The notes beneath the pieces were generated by a model. The model had not been told where the DNA came from and did no database searches. It was given only the letters and a program-made list of their open reading frames with translations. From Lacrimispora indolis DSM 755 (GTDB taxonomy: Bacteria; Bacillota; Clostridia; Lachnospirales; Lachnospiraceae), in assembly GCF_000526995.1 (NCBI RefSeq), contig NZ_AZUI01000001.1, positions 3,948,001-4,012,000 of the forward strand: a stretch of DNA of 64,000 nt, given 5' to 3'. Of the stretch, positions 42,413-51,495 are shown piece by piece. Within the stretch, counting starts at the first letter, position 1. Every line of letters starts with the position of its first letter. The translations under genes were made by a program, and so were the position numbers.

Positions 42413-42435
42413 TAAGCAAATGGAGGAAATGAACA

Positions 42436-42786
42436 GTGAAAAAGATGATTTATGCATTAATGATAGTCTTATGCATGATGGTTTCTTTGGCCGGATGCAG
42501 CGGTTCTTCGGGAATATATGAAGCCGGGACTTATACTGCGTCTGCCGAAGGATATGGGGGCGATGTTTCGGTGGAAGTGGAGTTTGATAAGGATTCCATT
42601 GTATCTGTAACAGTAACTGATCAAAATGAAACGGTTGGCATTGGTGACAGAGCAATTGAAGAATTGCCATCCAAAATGGTGGAGACACAAACTTGGGAAG
42701 TAGATGGGATTACCTCAGCAACAGTATCCTGTGACGCAATCAAGGCAGCGGTAAAGGATTGTATCAATCAGGCTAAGAGTAAATAA
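42436..42786 (+). CDS. FMN-binding domain lipoprotein
   Basis: A 116-residue lipoprotein (lipobox in MMVSLAGCSG) consisting of one FMN_bind domain as in RnfG/NqrC. The flavinylation-type motif DGITSAT is present, where the last Thr would carry FMN through a phosphoester bond. It starts with GTG after GGAGG. Its place inside the siderophore operon suggests an extracytoplasmic flavin that reduces ferric iron; this is inference. It would need an ApbE flavin transferase, which is not in this window. Confidence 0.8.
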   Translation: MKKMIYALMIVLCMMVSLAGCSGSSGIYEAGTYTASAEGYGGDVSVEVEFDKDSIVSVTVTDQNETVGIGDRAIEELPSKMVETQTWEVDGITSATVSCDAIKAAVKDCINQAKSK

Positions 42787-42806
42787 TGAAAGAGAGGTGA
42801 GAGAAG

Positions 42807-44576
42807 TTGAATATTAAAACTGCTGCAAAACATTCCACTGTGCGGGGAATCATGACTTTTGCGCGGGGAAAAAAGGGACCTATGCTGCTTTCTGCTCTGT
42901 TGTCTATTCTTGGAGTTGTAAGTGGTCTCGTCCCCTATCTTATAATAGGCCAGATTGCCGGTAACTATCTTGCCGGTAATCTGACCTATCAAGGCTTGCT
43001 GCTTTGGGTGGTCTTGTCTGCATTGGCATATATCCTCCAAGGTATACTGCATGGCGGGAGTACGCTGCTATCCCATCGGTACACTTTTGAGATTCTTGAA
43101 AATATTCGTCAAAGTGTAACTGACAAAATGAGTCGGCTCTCCATGGGGACAATTCGGAAGTACTCATCGGGCGAATACAAAAATCTTGTGCTGGATGAGG
43201 TTGAGAAGCTGGAATATCCTCTTGCTCATGCAATCCCAGAGGTAACAGGAAATCTGTCGGCCTTTCTGATAACGTTCTCTCTCATGTTGTTTATGAATGT
43301 CCGCTTGGCTTTCAGCGCACTGATTACTGTACCTATAGGACTAATAATTATGAAAGCCATGTTTCGGGGATATGGGCAACGGTATGCGCAATTTATGAAG
43401 GCAGGAGAGGCCCTTAACCAGACCGTAGTGGAATATATTGATGGAATTGATGTAATAAAGATTTTTAATCAGGCAGACAGAAGTTTTGAAAAGCTCCATC
43501 AGGCTGTGAATTATTATAAGGAGTTTACATTGGCATGGTATCGGCACAACTGGCCCTATAACTCGGCATACTATGTGATTCTTCCTTCTGCCATTGCAGG
43601 CGTTTTGCCGGTAGGCATGGTCTTGCTCGGGCAGGGCGAGATTTCTCTGGCTACCTTGCTCTTATTCTTTTTGCTCTCCTTTGCCTTAATTCCGCCGCTG
43701 ATTAAGCTGACTGAATTTATTGATAACTTTGCTGTCATTGTCAAAACAGAACGCGAAGTACATGATTTTCTTGAACAGGAAGAGCCTCAGTACGCTTCCG
43801 TTCCAGTAACCATCAACAATTTCCGGATTACCTTAGAAAATGTCCGGTTTTCCTACAACCAGTCGCTTGCGTTGGACAGTGTGAGCGCAGAGTTCCCCTC
43901 CTCCGGCGTTACGGCAATTGTCGGAGAATCCGGAGCTGGAAAAAGCACGCTTTTGCGGCTGATTGCAAGGTTTTGGGAAATTGACAGCGGCAGAATATGT
44001 ATCGGCGGCAGGGACGTTCGGGAAATCCCACAGGAACAGCTAATGAATATCATCAGCATTGTCGATCAGGATAATTTTTTGTTTGACATGAGTATTTGCG
44101 ACAATATTCTGCTTGGAAAGCCCGGCGCCACGAAGGAGGAGATTTCGGAAGCGGTGAGAGCTTCCGGGTGTGAGGAAATCATTCATCGGCTGAAAGAGGG
44201 GTTGGATACCGTTGTGGGCAGTGGCGGTGATTTGCTCTCCGGAGGCGAGCGCCAACGTGTCTGCATCGCCCGTGCCATACTGAAAAATGCCCCGATTCTA
44301 CTGCTTGATGAGCCTACCGCCAGCATGGACATGGAGAACGAACGAAAGGTGCAGATGGCCCTGCAGAAGCTGGTACAGGAGAAAACGGTCATTATGGTTG
44401 CCCATCGGCTAAAAACAGTTGCGGGAGCCAAACAAATTCTGGTGATGGATCATGGAAAGCTGATTGATACAGGAAACCATGACGCGCTGCTTGGGCGCTG
44501 CCCGTATTACGCAAGGCTATGGAACGCCTGCGTCAGTGCGGAGAAATGGAGCATTGGGAGGTGTGAACATGATTAA
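42807..44576 (+). CDS. Fused ABC transporter (IrtA/YbtP-like), first of pair
   Basis: A 589-residue protein with an exporter-type six-helix membrane domain followed by an ATPase domain: Walker A GESGAGKST, signature LLSGGERQRVCIARAILKNA, Walker B LLLDEPTAS. It starts with TTG after GAGAGGTGAG. Exporter-fold pairs in siderophore loci (YbtPQ, IrtAB) are known to act as importers of iron-siderophore complexes. The position after a complete FecCD importer suggests either that or export of a siderophore. Partner: the next gene. Confidence 0.87.
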   Translation: MNIKTAAKHSTVRGIMTFARGKKGPMLLSALLSILGVVSGLVPYLIIGQIAGNYLAGNLTYQGLLLWVVLSALAYILQGILHGGSTLLSHRYTFEILENIRQSVTDKMSRLSMGTIRKYSSGEYKNLVLDEVEKLEYPLAHAIPEVTGNLSAFLITFSLMLFMNVRLAFSALITVPIGLIIMKAMFRGYGQRYAQFMKAGEALNQTVVEYIDGIDVIKIFNQADRSFEKLHQAVNYYKEFTLAWYRHNWPYNSAYYVILPSAIAGVLPVGMVLLGQGEISLATLLLFFLLSFALIPPLIKLTEFIDNFAVIVKTEREVHDFLEQEEPQYASVPVTINNFRITLENVRFSYNQSLALDSVSAEFPSSGVTAIVGESGAGKSTLLRLIARFWEIDSGRICIGGRDVREIPQEQLMNIISIVDQDNFLFDMSICDNILLGKPGATKEEISEAVRASGCEEIIHRLKEGLDTVVGSGGDLLSGGERQRVCIARAILKNAPILLLDEPTASMDMENERKVQMALQKLVQEKTVIMVAHRLKTVAGAKQILVMDHGKLIDTGNHDALLGRCPYYARLWNACVSAEKWSIGRCEHD

Positions 44577-46320
44577 GCTGCTGCGCCGCATACTGAGAAT
44601 GTCCGGCAGCCTGAGACCCAGAATTATCTATGGGTTCGTCTTTGGATTTATCGAGGGTATTTTTAATGTATTTCCATTAATAGCAATTTTTTATATCATC
44701 AATACTTATCAAAACGGTGTCATTACCGGCTGGGAGGCTGCCATCGCGATAGGCTTGCTTTTGATGGGACTCATAGGGCGGATACTGTTCCGTTATTTAT
44801 TATCCAGGTTTCAATCCTCTGCAGGATTTGAAATGGTGGCGGAAAGCCGCTTGAAAATCGGAAGCCTATTAAGGCAGGCACCCATGTCGTTTTTTGATGC
44901 GCATAAGCAAGGCGATTTAACCGCCTGCATGACCACCGATCTCAGTTTTATTGAGATGTATGTGATGTTTATTCTGGATAAGGTGGTAAACGGATTTTTG
45001 ATGACGGCTGTAACCGCTGTGTTCCTGCTTGCCTTTGATTGGAGAATCGGTCTTGCCGCCATCATAGCGTTATTGCCGTCCGTGCTCATCTTTGCTTTGC
45101 TTCAGAAAAAAGGGAAAGAACTGGGCCCTCTTCGGCAGAACACCCAGGCGGAGCTTGGCTCAGCGGCCATTGAATTTGCTCAGGGAATTATTACGGCGAA
45201 AGCATATGGAATGAAAGGCCGACAGGCAAAGCGTATTTCTGATGCGTTTCATAACAGCAATATCCGTTCCTTTCAGGTAGAACGCGGGTTTGTACAGTGG
45301 GTGTCAATTTTTCAGATGGTTGTAAAGCTGGCAGGCTGTGTTACAGTCCTTGTTTCATCTTTGGCCGCGCTGTCTGGCAGTCTTGAATTATCTGCTTATC
45401 TAATGCTCTTGGTTGCATCCTTAACGATGTTTGCAGGACTTGAGCAGTGTGCTTCCCAAACGCCCATGCTGCGTATTATGGAGGCCTCTTTGGATCGAAT
45501 TGAAGAAATCACCAACGCCGGATTAAAAGGGAACGTTGAAAAGACAGCTGGCACCATTCCGGAGCGCTTTGATATCACATTTGATCATGTAACCTTCGGA
45601 TATGGAAAGGAACCGGTTCTTAAGGATCTGTCGTTTCATGTGCCGGAGTATACGTCTGCGGCGCTGGTTGGTTCGTCCGGCAGCGGAAAAAGCACCATTA
45701 CAAAGCTAATCCCACGTTTTTATGATGTCTCCCAGGGAAAGGTTCAAATTGGCGGTATCGACATACGGGATATGTCCCTGGATCAAGTCCTCTCCTATGT
45801 CAGTATGGTATTTCAGAAGGTGTATCTGTTTCAGGATACGATAGCTAACAATATCCGTTTTGGCAAGCAGGACGCGTCTATGGAGGAACTCATTGAAGCG
45901 GCTAAGAAGGCTTGTTGCTATGATTTTATTATGGAGATGGAGCATGGCTTTGACACGATGATCGGAGAAGGTGGAAATACTCTTTCTGGCGGACAGAAGC
46001 AGAGAATATCTATTGCGAGAGCCATTCTGAAGGACGCTCCGATTATCCTGTTGGATGAAGCGACCTCCAGCATAGACCCTGAAAACGAAGCGCTGATACA
46101 ACGGGCGATCAACCATTTAATTAAAAATAAGACACTTGTCATTATCGCTCATAACTTGTCTGCTGTTAGAACTGCGGATCAAATTCTGGTTCTTAATCAT
46201 GGACAGCTTGCAGAGTCAGGAAAGCACGATGTACTCCGGCTGGAAGATGGTCTTTATAAAAACTTGTGGGATATCAGCCAGGAGGTCAGCCTGTGGCAGA
46301 CAAATCAGGCTATGCAGTAG
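44569..46320 (+). CDS. Fused ABC transporter (IrtB/YbtQ-like), second of pair
   Basis: A 583-residue protein overlapping its partner by eight bases; GGGAGG precedes the ATG at 44569. It has a membrane domain, then Walker A GSSGSGKST, signature LSGGQKQRISIARAILKDAP and Walker B ILLDEATSSID. It presumably forms a heterodimer with the preceding protein. No siderophore synthetase gene lies nearby, so the cell probably uses siderophores made by others. Confidence 0.87.
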   Translation: MIKLLRRILRMSGSLRPRIIYGFVFGFIEGIFNVFPLIAIFYIINTYQNGVITGWEAAIAIGLLLMGLIGRILFRYLLSRFQSSAGFEMVAESRLKIGSLLRQAPMSFFDAHKQGDLTACMTTDLSFIEMYVMFILDKVVNGFLMTAVTAVFLLAFDWRIGLAAIIALLPSVLIFALLQKKGKELGPLRQNTQAELGSAAIEFAQGIITAKAYGMKGRQAKRISDAFHNSNIRSFQVERGFVQWVSIFQMVVKLAGCVTVLVSSLAALSGSLELSAYLMLLVASLTMFAGLEQCASQTPMLRIMEASLDRIEEITNAGLKGNVEKTAGTIPERFDITFDHVTFGYGKEPVLKDLSFHVPEYTSAALVGSSGSGKSTITKLIPRFYDVSQGKVQIGGIDIRDMSLDQVLSYVSMVFQKVYLFQDTIANNIRFGKQDASMEELIEAAKKACCYDFIMEMEHGFDTMIGEGGNTLSGGQKQRISIARAILKDAPIILLDEATSSIDPENEALIQRAINHLIKNKTLVIIAHNLSAVRTADQILVLNHGQLAESGKHDVLRLEDGLYKNLWDISQEVSLWQTNQAMQ

Positions 46321-46350
46321 ACCGCCAAACCAGCATAAGGGGGGACTCCT

Positions 46351-46676
46351 ATGAAGCAATTGACAGATTCTATTAGGAATTATTTGAAAGCTGTTTATTC
46401 AGTTTCCTTCAGTATCGGTGACACTGTGCGTTTATGTGATATTGCTGTTACTCTGTTTCTATGGTGGAGAAGATTGCAAACATTGAAGATTTTCTTGTGG
46501 AGACCCTGTCTGTTTCAAAATAAATAGCGGTATTAAATGCCGATGCTATTGAGCGCGTCATAAGCGCGGATACGCTTTGCTCCATTTACCGATTTAACGG
46601 AAAGCAAAAATATGGTGAAAAATGCAAAAAAATGTGTTGGATTTCTTATGATCCAACACAAGTATCGCCGTACTAA
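46351..46676 (+). pseudogene. Decayed DtxR-family metal-dependent repressor
   Basis: The ATG follows AAGGGGGGA. The first residues, MKQLTDSIRNYLKAVYSVSF and then GDTVRLCDIAVTL, match the N-terminal helix-turn-helix of DtxR/MntR proteins. The middle is missing. In another frame NIEDFLVETLSVSK meets a TAA at 46521 and continues in frame as IAVLNADAIERVISADTLCS, the equivalent of the family's DACRxEHVIS metal-site block. There are thus a deletion with frame change and a nonsense codon. It probably once regulated iron operon 2. Confidence 0.7.
46633..46660. repeat. Perfect 10-bp inverted repeat
   Basis: TGTGTTGGAT and ATCCAACACA with an eight-base loop, inside the tail of the DtxR remnant. No T-run. 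Nature unknown; possibly an end of an inserted sequence. Confidence 0.6.
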
Positions 46677-46801
46677 AAACAAGAGGATAACCAAAACAAC
46701 AGAATAGAGCCAAGGGCAAACCCACCAAAAGGTGGGGAACCAAAGTCAAAGGGTCTAAGGCGTTTTCGGACGTTTGGATAGCCTGACTGTCAAAAACCAT
46801 G

Positions 46802-46836
46802 AAAGGGGCTGTTGCTTAGTGCAACAGCCCCTTTTA
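46802..46836. terminator. Terminator, probably bidirectional
   Basis: AAAGGGGCTGTTGC and GCAACAGCCCCTTTT form a perfect stem with a five-base loop. It lies between the iron operon remnant and the convergent YbaK-type gene. Confidence 0.9.
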
Positions 46837-46882
46837 TACTTTTATTATTATAATATAATAGACCCGGCTGCACAAACAGGGA

Positions 46883-47464
46883 TCAATCCTGTCCGGAAGG
46901 TAAGTCTACTAATGTGTATTCACAAGGAATAGCCGGAAGGATCTTGTCCAAAAGATCCACGGTTTTAAACTTCAGGCTGGAGGTATTGATACAGGGATGG
47001 CAGCCAAAGAATTCGCTGGAAAGCACATCCTTATCGATCAGCAGTCTGACGCGGCGGCCTTTATCATTCATAAGGCCCAGGACCGAAACCGAGCCAGGGG
47101 TGATGTCCAGAAATTGGGACATAAATTCCGGCTCTGCAAAGGAGAGCCTTGCGGAGCCGATCTGCCTGGAAAGAGCGGCGGTGCGGAATTTCTTTCCCCC
47201 AGGCAGCAGGAGAAGATAGAAATCAGTTTTCTGGGCATTTCGCAGAAACAGATTCTTACAGATGTCTATTTGTAACAGCGCATCAACCTCCCGGCAGGCC
47301 TCTATGGTGGGAAGGGGAGAGTGATCTACACGCTGATAGGATATGTTCAGTTTGTCCAGAAGGTCATAGGTGCGGATTTCTTTGGGAAGACGTCCTGTTA
47401 AATTGCCTGGCCGTCCGTTATAAAGGGTTTTATCCAGGAAAAAGTTATCGTATGTATCAACCAT
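46883..47464 (-). CDS. YbaK/ProX-type aminoacyl-tRNA editing protein
   Basis: A 193-residue cytoplasmic protein. The deacylase fold is seen in YQRVDHSPLPTIEACREVDA, the Lys-containing strand DICKNLFLRN, and LLLPGGKKFRTAALSRQIGS. It ends with SEFFGCHPCINTSSLKFKTV, typical of ProX, which hydrolyses Ala-tRNA(Pro) in trans. The ATG at 47464 follows AGGAAG. Family assignment is firm; the exact substrate is inferred. Confidence 0.87.
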   Translation of the reverse strand: MVDTYDNFFLDKTLYNGRPGNLTGRLPKEIRTYDLLDKLNISYQRVDHSPLPTIEACREVDALLQIDICKNLFLRNAQKTDFYLLLLPGGKKFRTAALSRQIGSARLSFAEPEFMSQFLDITPGSVSVLGLMNDKGRRVRLLIDKDVLSSEFFGCHPCINTSSLKFKTVDLLDKILPAIPCEYTLVDLPSGQD

Positions 47465-47606
47465 GTGTTGCACTTCCTTTTGTCTTTTTATGATTTATTA
47501 TATCCGAGGTAGAAAAAATTACAAGTATTTTTTGTATGTGCGTAAGAATTTCAGTGGTTTTGGAGAAGGAGATGTATTATAATAGCTGTGGAGAAAAAAA
47601 CAGATA

Positions 47607-47660
47607 AAAAGCCCGGCGAAAAAACAGTAATTAAAATGGTTTTATAAAAGGCCGGGTTTT
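47607..47660 (+). terminator. Hairpin with T-run upstream of the methyltransferase
   Basis: AAAAGCCCGGC and GCCGGGTTTT arms around a ~30-base AT-rich loop. It may end a short leader transcript or act as attenuator before the gene at 47769; no leader ORF is seen. Confidence 0.55.
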
Positions 47661-47768
47661 ATTATGTGGAAAGGTTGAATTGGAAGGTAATAAGGATAGG
47701 AAATGAATAAATATAGGAAAAGATCAAAAGCTGAAAGAGATCAGATTTAGGAAGGATGGATTGTATTT

Positions 47769-49505
47769 ATGATAGATAACAGGCTGAAAAAAGAGAAATT
47801 CAGGAATGACAGAATGGTAAAGGGCAGTGATAAGAGGAAGATCGGCGGAGAGAAGGGAAAGGAAGACAGCAGGACCGGCAGCTATAATGACAGGAACAGC
47901 AGTACCAGAGGCAAGACCGGAAATAGCGATGGCAGGACCGGCAGCTATAATGACAGGAACAGCAGTACCAGAGGCAAGACCGGAAATAGCGATGGCAGGA
48001 CCGGCAGCTATAATGACAGGAACAGCAGTACCAGAGGCAAGACCGGAAATAGCGATGGCAGGACCGGCAGCTATAATGATAGGAACAGCAAGAATAGAGG
48101 TAAAACCCGAAGCGACGGTGGCAAGACAGGCAAAGACAGTGGTAATAACAGAAACAGCAATGACTGGAACGGCAAAAACGATGACAGGGTCGGAAGCAAC
48201 CGCAGTAAGAGCGGCAGCCCCATTGGCAGGAGCGGCGGCTACGATGAAAGGATTGGAAGCCACCATAGTGGAAGCGGCAAAAATGGCAGTGACAGCAGTA
48301 AAAGCGGCGGGGACGGTATGATGTTTCAAAAGGAAAACAGAAGAGTAAGAAGATTTTCTTCCCAATGTCCTGTATCCAGTAAGTGTGGAGGCTGTCAGCT
48401 TTTGGACATGCCTTATGAAAAACAGCTGGAGCAAAAGCAAAAATATCTGGAGAAATTGCTGAAACCATATTGCCGTGTTGCACCGATCATTGGAATGGAG
48501 AATCCCTATCATTACCGCAATAAGGTTCATGCAGTGTTTGACCATGACAAAAAAGGGAATCCTGTTTCAGGCATATATGAAGCGAGCTCCCACAGGGTTG
48601 TTCCGGTGGAACGCTGTATGATCGAGGATCAAAAAGCGGATGAGATTATCGGAACCATAAGGGGCATGTTGAAGTCCTTTAAAATACGTACCTACGATGA
48701 GGATACCGGGTATGGGTTACTGCGCCATGTACTCGTACGGAGGGGATTTACTACGGAGGAAATTATGGTGGTTCTGATAACTGCCTCACCGGTTTTTCCT
48801 TCTAAAAACAATTTTGTAAAAGCCCTGCGGGAGAAACACCCGGAGATCACTACGATCATACAGAATGTAAACGGCCGGGATACAAGCATGGTGCTGGGGA
48901 ATAAGGAGCATGTGCTGTATGGGAAAGGATATATTGAGGACATTCTCTGCGGCTGCCGTTTCCGTATTTCTTCCAAATCCTTTTACCAGGTAAATCCGGT
49001 ACAAACGGAGGTTCTCTATAACAAAGCCATTGAGGCTGCAGGGCTTACAGGTAAAGAAAGGGTGATCGACGCCTATTGCGGGATTGGTACCATAGGAATT
49101 GTTGCCAGTAAGCATGCAAAGGAAGTTATTGGCGTTGAACTGAATCGGGAAGCAGTGCGGGATGCGTTGGAAAATGCCAAGCTCAATGAGATTAAGAATG
49201 CCAGATTCTTCTGCAATGATGCAGGCAAGTTTATGGTGAACATGGCGGAGAGCGGAGAACATGTGGATGTGGTGTTTATGGATCCGCCAAGGAGCGGAAG
49301 CACGGAAGAGTTTATTGATTCTGTAGCGAAAATGAGGCCTGAAACAGTTATTTATGTGTCCTGCGGGCCTGAAACGCTTGCAAGGGATTTGGAGTATTTT
49401 CAAAAGAAGGGGTATGAGGCGAAAATGGGATGGGGGGTAGATATGTTTCCTGCAACGGATTGTATTGAAGCAATAATCATGATGAAGAATAAAACAAAAT
49501 ATTAA
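47769..49505 (+). CDS. RlmD/TrmA-family rRNA (uracil-5)-methyltransferase with repetitive N-terminal tail
   Basis: A 578-residue protein. From about residue 183 on it is a normal RlmD-type enzyme: the [4Fe-4S] cysteines CPVSSKCGGC, the SAM motif VIDAYCGIGTIGI, the motif MDPPRSG and the catalytic Cys in VYVSCGPETLARDL. It lacks the usual TRAM domain. The final motif FPATDCIEAI has Cys where family members often have His. The first ~180 residues are a disordered Arg/Gly/Ser/Asn/Asp-rich tail built on GRTGSYNDRNSSTRGKTGNS, repeated three times. Such tails bind RNA in other proteins, and it may do so here. Confidence 0.87.
   Translation: MIDNRLKKEKFRNDRMVKGSDKRKIGGEKGKEDSRTGSYNDRNSSTRGKTGNSDGRTGSYNDRNSSTRGKTGNSDGRTGSYNDRNSSTRGKTGNSDGRTGSYNDRNSKNRGKTRSDGGKTGKDSGNNRNSNDWNGKNDDRVGSNRSKSGSPIGRSGGYDERIGSHHSGSGKNGSDSSKSGGDGMMFQKENRRVRRFSSQCPVSSKCGGCQLLDMPYEKQLEQKQKYLEKLLKPYCRVAPIIGMENPYHYRNKVHAVFDHDKKGNPVSGIYEASSHRVVPVERCMIEDQKADEIIGTIRGMLKSFKIRTYDEDTGYGLLRHVLVRRGFTTEEIMVVLITASPVFPSKNNFVKALREKHPEITTIIQNVNGRDTSMVLGNKEHVLYGKGYIEDILCGCRFRISSKSFYQVNPVQTEVLYNKAIEAAGLTGKERVIDAYCGIGTIGIVASKHAKEVIGVELNREAVRDALENAKLNEIKNARFFCNDAGKFMVNMAESGEHVDVVFMDPPRSGSTEEFIDSVAKMRPETVIYVSCGPETLARDLEYFQKKGYEAKMGWGVDMFPATDCIEAIIMMKNKTKY
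47871..48095 (+). repeat. 63-bp tandem repeats in the methyltransferase gene
   Basis: Three identical 63-bp units at 47871-47933, 47934-47996 and 47997-48059, then a partial, diverging fourth. 63 is a multiple of three, so the repeats keep the frame. Perfect identity indicates recent expansion. Confidence 0.92.
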
Positions 49506-49540
49506 TTAAAAAAGTCAGTTTGGAACTGTGGGGGATACAG

Positions 49541-50710
49541 ATGATTCTTTTCAATATTAACATGGCAACAATTTTAATTGTTCTTGTATTAGGCCATCTT
49601 TTAACAGGTGCGCTCATTATTGCTTATACCCAGCAGCAGAAGAGAAGCAAGGCGGTCAATATGTTTTTGCTTTCAAAATTGCTGCAGCCTGCCGCATGGG
49701 TTATGCTTGGTCTGAGAGGCATAATACCCAGTATGATTTTAGTCGCTGTGGGCAACTCGACCTTGTTTACCGGTGCGGCTTTGGAACTGATTGCTCTTAT
49801 GATGCTGAAAAGCAATTATACTGAAACGGTAAAACGTTCTTATACCGCCTTACTTATTGGCTGCATCATCGTATTTCTTGCTGCGACAGGATACGGATTT
49901 CCTGAGAACGTCAGGATTACATTTGCATCCTCCATTACAGCAATATTAATGGTATTCCCCGTGTATAAGCTTTTTACCGATAAGAAAGCTTCCAGGCTGC
50001 AAATAGTAATTGCCATCTTATACAGCCTTACCATATTGTTTTTGATATTCCGGGCTGTTGCAGCATTGACCACAGATCTGGATATGAATCTGGCATCAAC
50101 AAACATTTTTAATACCTGGTTGTTTTTGCTGCTCTACGTTGTGATGCTTGCAGGAAGCACCGGGTTCATCCTCTTAGATAAGGAAAAGCAGGATTTAGAG
50201 CTTTTAAGAGCTGCATCTTTTGACGGATTGACAGATATTTTGAACCGAAAGACCTTTATATTGCGTTCAAAAGAGCTTATTTCCCTGTGTTTTAAGAAGC
50301 AAGAAAAAATCTCATTTTTATTGATTGATATTGATGACTTTAAAAAGATCAATGACAAGTACGGGCATTTTGTGGGTGATATTGTATTACAGGATTTTGC
50401 CAGTACTCTTAAAAAACAATTGAGAAACTGCGATTTATTCGGCAGGTATGGAGGCGAGGAATTTGCAATATTACTTCCCGGGACAGATGAGAAAAATGTG
50501 GAAGAAGTTGCAGAACGGCTGAGATTCACGGTAGAGAATTCGTCCGTAGAAGCTGATCCTACGATAAAGTATACAATAAGCATAGGCTTTTTCAGCATTC
50601 TCCCTGACGAAGGAACAGATATTGATGTGCTTTATAAGCTTTGTGACCAGGCCCTTTATCTGGCAAAATCCCAGGGAAAAAATTGCTGCAGAAGTGCGGC
50701 AGAGGTATGA
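49541..50710 (+). CDS. Membrane-bound GGDEF diguanylate cyclase
   Basis: A 389-residue protein. The N-terminal ~210 residues form about six to seven membrane helices (TILIVLVLGHLLTGALIIAY first). The GGDEF domain begins FDGLTDILNRKTFILRSKEL, contains LLIDIDDFKKINDKYGHFVG and has an intact loop GRYGGEEFAILLPG. It makes c-di-GMP in response to a signal at the membrane. The ATG at 49541 follows GGGGGAT and is preferred over 49520. Confidence 0.88.
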   Translation: MILFNINMATILIVLVLGHLLTGALIIAYTQQQKRSKAVNMFLLSKLLQPAAWVMLGLRGIIPSMILVAVGNSTLFTGAALELIALMMLKSNYTETVKRSYTALLIGCIIVFLAATGYGFPENVRITFASSITAILMVFPVYKLFTDKKASRLQIVIAILYSLTILFLIFRAVAALTTDLDMNLASTNIFNTWLFLLLYVVMLAGSTGFILLDKEKQDLELLRAASFDGLTDILNRKTFILRSKELISLCFKKQEKISFLLIDIDDFKKINDKYGHFVGDIVLQDFASTLKKQLRNCDLFGRYGGEEFAILLPGTDEKNVEEVAERLRFTVENSSVEADPTIKYTISIGFFSILPDEGTDIDVLYKLCDQALYLAKSQGKNCCRSAAEV

Positions 50711-51495
50711 TATGAATGGCTCCGCCAGCTGGCTTACAATATGAAAATATAGCACCCAGAGGGAGTTGAGAATACTGAAGCGATACCAAACAACCAGCAA
50801 GTCAAATGTTACTTTTCGCAGCGTTTGGTTTGCTGGTTGTTTATTTTGTTCTTCTGAGTTCACCCATTCAAAGGTGTATTTCTCATCAATCATTTTATCA
50901 CCTGTCTTGCTATCATTATAAGCCAGGTAACTTCCCCAAACTCTTTCATTTCGTGTGTAATTTAGTTTGCAAAATAGCTATTAATGAAGTGCGGTGAAGA
51001 AAGTCCGGCATTAAATGACTTTAGCTGGATACACTATAAAACTATGTGGTGATAAACATGGACAAATACATGAAGAACAGATCAGAGGAAAGGAGATTTC
51101 AAAGAACCCGTATTTATACTTATATTTTCAGTGCACAATACCTAAAAGCAAGAAATGAAGCAAAGTAAGTTGATCAGCAGGCCATGAAGTCACGGCCAGA
51201 GATATCAGCCTTATTCCTGTAACTTGTTACAAAATGGAACGTTGTTAATAATACGAGCAATAACTCTTGAACCTCTTAAAAAGAAAATAAATTGAGAACA
51301 AAAATTTATGAATTAAGTACAATGCCTCACAACGGATTGATTAAATGATTTATAGTGATACTTTAATATTATTATGATTAATGCGTGGTAAATTGGACTT
51401 TAGAGCATTATACAGCGTAAGCCACATCTGATTAAGAGTGCCCTGAATGTATATGCTGAAATAATACAGTATTTGTAGAATAAGAGGCGAAAATT
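50711..51495. other. Intergenic region with terminator-like hairpin
   Basis: AAACAACCAGCAA (50788) and TTGCTGGTTGTTT (to 50843) form a hairpin that may end the GGDEF gene. A 37-codon frame at 51058-51171 (MDKYMKNRSEERRFQRTRIY) has only weak support. The rest is AT-rich with no gene seen. Confidence 0.5.

Noticed and set aside
46677..46800. Possible transposase tail after the DtxR remnant
   Set aside because: The composition suggests foreign or decayed DNA, but no transposase motif or terminal repeats could be identified.
47871..48095. Regular repeats considered as a CRISPR array
   Set aside because: The units are head-to-tail without variable spacers, are in frame with a coding region and have no cas genes nearby.
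47800..48545. Two long minus-strand frames opposite the methyltransferase repeats
   Set aside because: They exist because the 63-bp repeats lack stops in several frames. No ribosome binding site and no family resemblance.
51058..51171. 37-codon frame MDKYMKNRSEERRFQRTRIY...
   Set aside because: Weak ribosome binding site and no recognisable features; left as a note in the intergenic entry.
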